Shown here one piece after another: positions 6,572 to 11,202 of a stretch of DNA of 11,202 nucleotides. The stretch is from Elusimicrobia bacterium RIFCSPLOWO2_01_FULL_64_13 (GTDB taxonomy: Bacteria > Elusimicrobiota > Elusimicrobia > 2-02-FULL-39-32). Location of the stretch: assembly GCA_001800095.1 (NCBI GenBank), contig MGUT01000014.1:5426-16627 (forward strand). Direction: 5' to 3'. Both the position numbers and the translations under genes were made by a program. The notes beneath the pieces were generated by a model, which was given only the letters and a program-made list of their open reading frames with translations, made no database searches and was not told where the DNA came from. The first letter of the stretch is position 1; every line of letters starts with the position of its first letter.

Positions 6572-7273
6572 ATGAGGAAAAAGCGAGACGGAAGCAGTTT
6601 GAACCAGCTTTTGAAGCACATAAAGGAGAACCGCCCCCTGACGACGTTCGAAGTCAGCCGGATATGCGGGGTGGTCCATTCCACCATTTCCAACTGGATT
6701 GACGCGGGCAAGCTGAACGCCTATAAGACGCCGGGAGGCCACAGGCGCATCAAAAAGGACGACCTCCTCGTCTTCCTGAAGCTCTACGAGATCCCCGTCC
6801 CCAAGGACGTTCCCCTGACGTCCTCCTCCCTCCCCGCGGCGGAGGAGGGTCCCGGCCGGGAGAAGCGGCACGAGGGGAACATCGCCGGAAAAAGGGTCCT
6901 CCTGATCGTGGAGGACCAAGTCGTCAGCGAGGTCCTGATGGAGACCCTCAAGAAAGGCTGCCCCGACTGCGAGTTCGTCCAGGCCTCGAACGAGTTCCAG
7001 GTGGGCAAGTCGATCGCCCAGTCCATTCCCGACCTGATCGTGATCGACATGCGCCCCGAAACGGCGGACGGGTACCGGCTCATCGAGCTCCTCCGCAAGG
7101 AAAGCGATCTGGCCAATATCAAGATCATCGCGGTCACGGACCATAACACCGAGGAGAACCGGGAGAAGATACTCGCCCACGGCAACGTGGACGGGTTCAT
7201 CTCCAAGCCCATGAACCTGCACAAGCTCAAGGACCTGGCCCAACAGCTCCTTCGCGCCGACCATGCCGCATGA
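6572..7273 (+). CDS. MerR/excisionase-type HTH protein with C-terminal receiver domain
   Basis: 233 aa. Residues about 23-75 form a winged helix-turn-helix of the MerR/excisionase (HTH_17) kind: LTTFEVSRICGVVHSTISNW, then IDAGKLNAYKTPGGHRRI, then KDDLLVFL. A linker of about 30 residues follows, then a CheY-like receiver (about 107-228). The receiver keeps the acidic pair E114-D115 (LIVEDQ), the phospho-acceptor D159 (LIVIDMRPE), T189 (IIAVTD) and K212 (FISKPMN), so phosphorylation is expected. The order, DNA binding first and receiver last, is the reverse of ordinary response regulators. The ATG at 6572 has a strong Shine-Dalgarno; a TTG just before it (6569) is less likely. The histidine kinase gene starts 21 bases downstream and is its probable phosphodonor. 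It may bind the repeated 9-mers upstream of its own gene (inference). Confidence 0.88.
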   Translation: MRKKRDGSSLNQLLKHIKENRPLTTFEVSRICGVVHSTISNWIDAGKLNAYKTPGGHRRIKKDDLLVFLKLYEIPVPKDVPLTSSSLPAAEEGPGREKRHEGNIAGKRVLLIVEDQVVSEVLMETLKKGCPDCEFVQASNEFQVGKSIAQSIPDLIVIDMRPETADGYRLIELLRKESDLANIKIIAVTDHNTEENREKILAHGNVDGFISKPMNLHKLKDLAQQLLRADHAA

Positions 7274-7294
7274 CTTGTGCGCGGAGGATCACAC

Positions 7295-8665
7295 ATGGAT
7301 GACTGGGATAACGTAAGAAACCGGATCAAGGAGCTGGAGAACTCCTTCCTGCGCTCCGACAGCGAGGTCCGCTCGACCCTGGACTCGGTCTCCGTCGCCG
7401 ATTTCTGGAAGAGAAGGTACGAGGAGGAGAAACTCTCCTGGGAGGACGCGCTCGCGGCCAAGGAGAAGGAGCAGGGGCGCATCCAGTCCAAGTTCCTCGA
7501 GGACGAACAGAACATCCGGGAGATGAGCTTCAAGCTCAAGGAGCTCGAGCAGAGGATGGCGTCGGAGCGGGCCCTCTGGGAAGAGCGCTCCAAGGTCGGC
7601 CGGCTCGAGGCGGAGCTGGAAAAAAAGAAAGTCGAGTGGGACGACAAGACCCTCCTTTTCCGGGACGAGATCGAGCGCCTCCGTTCCGCGGTCCGCTCGG
7701 CCCAACCCGCGCCGCCGGCGGCGAAGCCGGCCCCGGCGCCCCCGTCCGCCGACGCGACCCGGCTCCTGGAAGAGGAGCGCCAGGCCTTCCGGCGCCAGAT
7801 CGAAGCCATCACCCAGGAGGGACAGAAGAAGATCCAGGCCCTCGAGTCCGAAAGACAAGCTCTCGATAAACAGATCAAAAGTTTGGAATCCTTCAGCCGG
7901 GAAGGGAAAGAGAAGAGCGCGACCCTCGAGCAGGAAATGGCACTGCTCGTGGAAGAGCGCTCCCGCAAGCTCTCCCAAATCGAAGAGAGGGAAAAGGAGC
8001 ACTTCCGCACGTTCGAGGACATGGCGCGCGGCTTCGCGCATAAGATCCGCGTCACCATGGGCGTCGTCAGCGGGAGCCTGAACTCCTGCCTGTCCGACCC
8101 GGAGGCCGGCGACGCCCACAAAGCCCGATTGAGCGCGACCGGGGAGAGCGCCAGGGAAGTCCTGACCCTCATCGAGGATTTCCTCGCCCTGGCCGAGACC
8201 CCCGACGCGGCGCTCATGCCCTGCGACCCTAACCGGATCGCCGCCGCGGCGCTGGGCGGCGCGGAGGACGCGGCCAAGGCCGCCGGCGCGCGCCTGGAAA
8301 AGAGTCTCGCGGAGAACCTCAACCCCATCCAGGCAGATGAGGCGCTCCTCACAGGGGCCCTGAAACAGCTCATCCTCAACGCCGTCGAGGCCTCCCCCGG
8401 CGGCTCCGCCGTCATCGTGGCCACGGAGGGCGATCCGGACTCCGGCTCCGTGCGGTTCAAGATCGCCGACAGCGGGCCCGGCATCGCCGAGGACATGGTC
8501 CGCAAGGCGTTCCAGCCGTTCTTCACCACCAAGAAAAAAAGGAAGGGACTCGGCCTCACCATCGCCAAGCGCGCCGTGGATCTGCACCACGGCACCCTTA
8601 CGGTGACCAGCGCTCCCGGCAAAGGGACCCTGATCACCGTGGAGATTTTCCTGCCAAGACCTTAG
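7295..8665 (+). CDS. Soluble coiled-coil sensor histidine kinase with an atypical H-box
   Basis: 456 aa with no membrane segment or signal peptide. Residues about 5-130 and 155-240 are long heptad-rich coiled coils, split by an Ala/Pro linker (136-150). The dimerisation/phospho-acceptor region reads GFAHKIRVTMGVVSGSL, with the likely acceptor H249. The usual acidic residue after the histidine is replaced by K250, and the N-P-L turn is missing. The ATPase domain is complete: N-box LILNAVEAS (N362), G1 DSGPG (D392-G396), F-box AFQPFFTT, G2 KGLGLTIAKR, and the end motif GKGTLITVEIFLP. No PAS, GAF or HAMP domain is visible, so the coiled coils must carry the input, perhaps by binding another protein. 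The ATG at 7295 is set by GGAGGA at 7283-7288; a GTG/TTG upstream (7277) lies before that site. It is paired with the receiver protein ahead of it. Confidence 0.88.
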   Translation: MDDWDNVRNRIKELENSFLRSDSEVRSTLDSVSVADFWKRRYEEEKLSWEDALAAKEKEQGRIQSKFLEDEQNIREMSFKLKELEQRMASERALWEERSKVGRLEAELEKKKVEWDDKTLLFRDEIERLRSAVRSAQPAPPAAKPAPAPPSADATRLLEEERQAFRRQIEAITQEGQKKIQALESERQALDKQIKSLESFSREGKEKSATLEQEMALLVEERSRKLSQIEEREKEHFRTFEDMARGFAHKIRVTMGVVSGSLNSCLSDPEAGDAHKARLSATGESAREVLTLIEDFLALAETPDAALMPCDPNRIAAAALGGAEDAAKAAGARLEKSLAENLNPIQADEALLTGALKQLILNAVEASPGGSAVIVATEGDPDSGSVRFKIADSGPGIAEDMVRKAFQPFFTTKKKRKGLGLTIAKRAVDLHHGTLTVTSAPGKGTLITVEIFLPRP

Positions 8666-8669
8666 CAGC

Positions 8670-8693
8670 CGGGCCGCACGCCCCCGCGGCCCG
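8670..8693 (+). terminator. Perfect GC hairpin after the kinase gene
   Basis: CGGGCCGC (8670-8677) pairs perfectly with GCGGCCCG (8686-8693) around the 8-base loop ACGCCCCC, starting 5 bases after the kinase stop codon. All eight pairs but none of the tract expected of an intrinsic terminator: only TTAC follows. It may weaken readthrough, protect the 3' end of the kinase mRNA, or mark the operon boundary. Confidence 0.45.
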
Positions 8694-8718
8694 TTACAGC
8701 CACAGCCATAAACCATAG

Positions 8719-9798
8719 ATGAACGATAACGAACGGAACCGGAATCTTGCCGCCCTGATATCGGATAAAATCCGGCGCGAAGGACCCATGTCCTTCGCGC
8801 AATTCATGGACATGGCCCTCTATCATCCCCGTCTCGGCTATTACGCCCGGACGGGGGACTCGGAGGACTATTTCACCAGCGTGGACGTCCACCCCCTCTT
8901 CGCCCGCGTCCTGGCGAAGTTCATCCGTTTGGAATGGGAAAAAAATTTCCGCGAGGGCCCCCGCTTCACGGTGCTGGAGCTCGGGGCCGGAGGTGGAAAG
9001 CTGGCGGGAGGGATACTCTCCTGGCTCTCGCAGGAGGCCCGCGGATGCTTCGAGCGGGTGCGCTATCTCGTTCTGGAGAGCAGTCCGGAACGGCTCAAAC
9101 GCCTGGGGAAGCTGAAAAAGGAATTCGGCCCGCGCGTCGAGGTCCTCTCCGACCCGTCGTCCCTCTGGCCCGGCTCCCTGAACGGCGTGGTCCTGTCGAA
9201 CGAGTTCTTCGACGCCCTGCCCTGCCACCGCGTGGTCAGGCGGGACGGAAGGATCCGGGAGATCCGCGTGGGGGAAGGCTTCAAGGAGATCGAGGCGGAG
9301 GCCACGCCTCCCATCCGGAGCTTTTTCGACTGGCTCGGGGCCGCGCCCGCCGAAGGCTGCGCCGGCGAGGCCCACCTCCTCGCCCGGGAATGGACGGCGC
9401 TCCTCGCCCGGGCCCTGGCCAGGGGAACCGTCCTGACCATCGACTACGGCTACGAGTCCGCGGAGCTTTACTCGGAGATCCGGCCGCAGGGCACGGCCCT
9501 CCGCCACCTCCGCCATCAGGCCTCGCGGGACTTCTACCGGGACATCGGCCTGGCCGACCTGACCGCCCACGTCAATTTCACGGTCCTCTCCAAGGAAGGC
9601 GCGGAGAAGGGCCTCATGTCCCGGCCCCTCGTTTCCCAGTCCCGTTTCCTCCTGGACCTAGGCATGGAGGAGATCCTCCGGTCCGCCTCCGAATCCCCGG
9701 ACGCCCGCACACGCCTGCGCGCCTCCTCCGCGGCCAAGACCCTCATCCATCCCGAAGGCCTGGGCGGGACCTTCAAGGTCCTCCTCCAGAACAAGTAA
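8719..9798 (+). CDS. SAM-dependent methyltransferase of the MidA/NDUFAF7 family (COG1565, DUF185)
   Basis: 359 aa, the usual length. The opening GPMSFAQFMDMALYHPRLGYY with YFTSVDVHPLFARVLA is the family signature. The SAM-binding motif I is VLELGAGGGKLAGGIL (about 85-100), followed by VVLSNEFFDALPCHRV (157-171), TIDYGYES (240-247), DLTAHVNFTVL (280-290) and the C-terminal IHPEGLGGTFKVLLQNK. Eukaryotic NDUFAF7/MidA methylates an arginine of a complex I subunit; the bacterial substrates are largely unknown, and no complex I gene is in view. An in-frame TAG directly precedes the ATG at 8719, so this is the earliest possible start. There is no Shine-Dalgarno; CATAAA at 8707-8712 sits where a -10 box would give an mRNA starting at the ATG, but no -35 box supports it. 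The gene lies 53 bases after the kinase, beyond a hairpin. Confidence 0.93.
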   Translation: MNDNERNRNLAALISDKIRREGPMSFAQFMDMALYHPRLGYYARTGDSEDYFTSVDVHPLFARVLAKFIRLEWEKNFREGPRFTVLELGAGGGKLAGGILSWLSQEARGCFERVRYLVLESSPERLKRLGKLKKEFGPRVEVLSDPSSLWPGSLNGVVLSNEFFDALPCHRVVRRDGRIREIRVGEGFKEIEAEATPPIRSFFDWLGAAPAEGCAGEAHLLAREWTALLARALARGTVLTIDYGYESAELYSEIRPQGTALRHLRHQASRDFYRDIGLADLTAHVNFTVLSKEGAEKGLMSRPLVSQSRFLLDLGMEEILRSASESPDARTRLRASSAAKTLIHPEGLGGTFKVLLQNK

Positions 9799-9823
9799 AT
9801 CGTTTCCTTATTTTAGCGGGCGG

Positions 9824-9853
9824 TTGACTCCGCTTCTGTTTTATTGTAATAAT
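9824..9853 (+). promoter_or_regulatory. Extended -10 promoter before the HD-GYP-like gene, predicted leaderless
   Basis: TTGACT (9824-9829, 5/6), an 18-base spacer and AATAAT (9848-9853, 5/6) with the extended -10 element TGn (TG at 9845-9846). Six bases then lead to an ATG at 9860, so the predicted +1 is the A of that codon. An alternative reading is TGTAAT at 9845-9850 with a 15-base spacer. The region is AT-rich against GC-rich flanks, which supports a real promoter. Confidence 0.6.
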
Positions 9854-9859
9854 CTTGGC

Positions 9860-9913
9860 ATGGAACGCTCTCGTGCCCGGAAAATTCCGCCTCTCCGGAA
9901 AGATTCAGCTTGA
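9860..9913 (+). CDS. Possible 17-aa leader peptide, in frame with the HD-GYP-like gene
   Basis: The ATG at the predicted transcription start opens MERSRARKIPPLRKDSA, closed by TGA at 9911-9913. One codon (GAA) follows, then the ATG at 9917 of the HD-GYP-like gene in the same frame. It is basic, with six R or K residues in 17. It could be a translated leader that feeds ribosomes to the downstream ATG by termination and reinitiation, a regulatory peptide, or the true N-terminus of the downstream protein split by a nonsense mutation. TGA is a normal stop elsewhere in this window (ends of the DUF58 and HTH-receiver genes), so a reassigned code is not indicated. Confidence 0.4.
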   Translation: MERSRARKIPPLRKDSA

Positions 9914-9916
9914 GAA

Positions 9917-11053
9917 ATGCGGCTCTCCGAGATATTCCGAGAAAGACAGAACCGCAAGAACGACGCTCCCCGGCAGAATATCTTCACCGGACTCCGGACC
10001 CCCGATCCGGCCATCGAAAATTCGCGCAGCACCGTCTGGACGCGTTCCCGCGCGGAGGAGCCCAGACTTTTCTCCGCGCTCGTCCATGAGCCGCCCGACT
10101 CCAAGAAGACCTACGGGGACCTGGTCCGGCTCTCGGAGAGGATCATCGCCGGCCTGACCCTGCGGCCCGTGAAGCTCCCGGACCTCGACGACATGTGCGA
10201 GACGGTGGGCATCCTGATGGAGGACCTGGAAGAATCCCGTTCCGCGATACTGGCCTGGACGGAACGCTCCACGCTCGGCGACTATCTTGCCGGCCACACG
10301 GCCAACGTGACCGTCATCTCCATCGCCGTGAGCCAGGAAATGGGCTGGCCCGCGGCGACCCAGCTCGCCGTGGGCGTGGCCGCGCTCCTGCACGACGCCG
10401 GCCTCGCCTACAACCGCGCCCTCACCGACCACGGGCGGCCCCTGTCCCGGGACGAGAAGCTCGAGCTCACCGCCCTGCCGCGGCAATGCCTCGAGATCCT
10501 CGACGATTTCCTCGCGTCCCTCTCGCCGGAATCCCGCGGGATCGTGGAAAAGATCATCCTGCAGTACCAGGAAAGGGTGTCGGGAGAGGGGTACCCCGGC
10601 GGGCTCCGGGACGGGGAGATCTGCGAGGAGGCCCAGCTCGTGGGCCTGTGCGATACCTACGAAGCCCTCTGCCATCCCCGCCCGCACAAGAAGAGCAAGC
10701 TCTCCCACGAGGCGCTCCGCGTCCTCATAGAGATGGCCGGCCGCGATTTCGACGGGTCCCTGATCAAAAGCCTGTGGGAGACCCTCACGCTCTTCCCGCC
10801 GGGCAGTTTCGTGAAATTGAACACGGGGGAGCTGGCCCGCGTGCTACGGGTCAACAAGAGCCTGCCCACCCGGCCCAAAGTCCAGGTCATGGCGGCCGCG
10901 GACGGAAGCCGGGCCAAAGCTTCCCCGGTCATGGACCTCTCCCAGACTCCGGGCGTCGTCATCGACCGGGCGGTGGACGAATGTTCCGCCGGGGTCCAGG
11001 ACCCCGGTCTCCTCATCGAGCTCAAGGCCCAGAAGTGGTGGATCCCGCAATGA
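9917..11053 (+). CDS. HD-GYP-like domain protein with degenerate metal site
   Basis: 378 aa. Residues 1-90 are unassigned and hydrophilic. The HD-GYP-like region spans about 105-285: GHTANVTVISIAVSQEMGW (H127), ALLHDAGL (H159, D160), ELTALPRQ, QYQERVSGEGYPGGLRDGEI and LVGLCDTYEALCHPRPHKK. The tail FPPGSFVKLNTGELARVLRVN, with PTRPKVQVM, is typical of HD-GYP proteins. Active members hydrolyse cyclic di-GMP using metals. Here several ligands are lost: the lysine of HD-x-G-K is L163, the histidine of the usual H-P motif is L187, and the H-H-E motif reads Q216-Y217-Q218-E219. It is therefore probably inactive and may bind nucleotides or proteins, or be a new subtype. The ATG at 9917 has no Shine-Dalgarno and follows a leader ORF by three bases. 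Its stop overlaps the next ATG (ATGA). Confidence 0.85.
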   Translation: MRLSEIFRERQNRKNDAPRQNIFTGLRTPDPAIENSRSTVWTRSRAEEPRLFSALVHEPPDSKKTYGDLVRLSERIIAGLTLRPVKLPDLDDMCETVGILMEDLEESRSAILAWTERSTLGDYLAGHTANVTVISIAVSQEMGWPAATQLAVGVAALLHDAGLAYNRALTDHGRPLSRDEKLELTALPRQCLEILDDFLASLSPESRGIVEKIILQYQERVSGEGYPGGLRDGEICEEAQLVGLCDTYEALCHPRPHKKSKLSHEALRVLIEMAGRDFDGSLIKSLWETLTLFPPGSFVKLNTGELARVLRVNKSLPTRPKVQVMAAADGSRAKASPVMDLSQTPGVVIDRAVDECSAGVQDPGLLIELKAQKWWIPQ

Positions 11054-11202
11054 GCGCGATGGACCTCCTGGGAGACTATTATTTCCTGGCCGGGGCCGTC
11101 CTCTTCCTGGCCTCCCTGTGGGGGGCGGCCTCTCTCCTCAAATCCCTGGGAAACCGCTTTCCTCCGCCCGCGCCGCCGGCGGAGCAAAGCGGTTTCCCAG
11201 GG
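11050..11202 (+). CDS. Start of a small membrane protein, cut by the window end
   Basis: 51 codons are visible with no stop. The ATG overlaps the HD-GYP stop as ATGA, a sign of translational coupling, so it is a likely operon partner. The product starts MSAMDLLGDYYFLAGAVLFL and has one transmembrane segment (about residues 10-30), followed by a Pro/Ala-rich stretch (NRFPPPAPPAEQ). No family is recognisable. The last 59 bases form a long hairpin, so the final 20 codons may not reflect the true protein if the window edge is an assembly artefact. Confidence 0.6.
   Translation, partial: MSAMDLLGDYYFLAGAVLFLASLWGAASLLKSLGNRFPPPAPPAEQSGFPG
11144..11202. repeat. Long perfect hairpin at the window end
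   Basis: CCCTGGGAAACCGCTTT (11144-11160) is the exact reverse complement of the last 17 bases (11186-11202). Inside it, after a single C-C mismatch, CTCCGCC (11162-11168) pairs with GGCGGAG (11178-11184) around a 9-base loop. The whole makes a 24-pair hairpin with one mismatch, lying inside an open reading frame. The right arm runs off the edge, so the palindrome may be longer. Confidence 0.9.

Noticed and set aside
6784..8637. A 617-codon open frame on the minus strand opposite the receiver and kinase genes
   Set aside because: It is Ser/Arg/Ala-rich low-complexity translation antisense to two genes with clear motifs; long antisense frames are expected in DNA with strong third-position GC bias.
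9911..9913. TGA read as an amino acid (recoding or reassigned code) joining the leader and the HD-GYP-like protein
   Set aside because: TGA ends other genes in this window, TGG is used for Trp and no selenocysteine-type context is evident.

Overview
The window is 11.2 kb of bacterial DNA. It is GC-rich with strong third-position GC bias, apart from an insertion sequence (IS, about 601-2096) and an AT-rich patch at about 6100-6540. Nothing in it fixes the phylum. The gene content (MoxR/DUF58/transglutaminase operon, MidA-type methyltransferase, HD-GYP-like protein, soluble histidine kinase) is typical of a free-living Gram-negative or deep-branching lineage. No rRNA, tRNA, CRISPR array or phage genes were seen.

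Layout: (1) 61-555, minus strand, a SixA-like phosphohistidine phosphatase. (2) 601-2096, an IS with one DD(35)E transposase, one left terminal repeat and two tandem right terminal repeats. It lies between the promoters of sixA and moxR, which point away from each other, about 10 bp outside each -35 box. (3) 2141-6436, plus strand, a compact operon: MoxR AAA+ ATPase, DUF58 protein, and a membrane transglutaminase (TgpA-like). (4) 6437-6571, an AT-rich regulatory region with three copies of TAAATATGG/CCATATTTA. (5) 6572-8665, a two-gene signalling pair: a protein with an N-terminal MerR/excisionase-like DNA-binding domain and a C-terminal receiver, then a soluble coiled-coil histidine kinase with an unusual H-box. 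(6) 8719-9798, a MidA/NDUFAF7-family methyltransferase. (7) 9860-11053, a 17-codon leader ORF followed in the same frame by a degenerate HD-GYP protein. (8) 11050-11202, the start of a small membrane protein that runs off the window and ends in a long perfect hairpin.

How the parts may work together: MoxR/DUF58/TgpA is a known conserved set in which a MoxR chaperone is thought to act with a DUF58 protein and a periplasmic-facing transglutaminase at the envelope. The receiver/kinase pair reads as a cytoplasmic two-component system, possibly self-regulated through the motif cluster upstream. SixA-type enzymes remove phosphate from phosphohistidine, so sixA is a possible (unproven) partner for the kinase.

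The most unusual signals are: near-consensus promoters whose predicted +1 falls on or next to the ATG (sixA, moxR and the leader ORF), suggesting leaderless mRNAs mixed with normal Shine-Dalgarno genes; the HTH-REC/HKIR kinase pair; the HD-GYP protein missing several metal ligands behind an in-frame leader peptide; and the palindrome at the window edge. None of these alone proves a new system. The HTH-REC plus kinase pair with its repeated operator-like motif is the best candidate for something undescribed.
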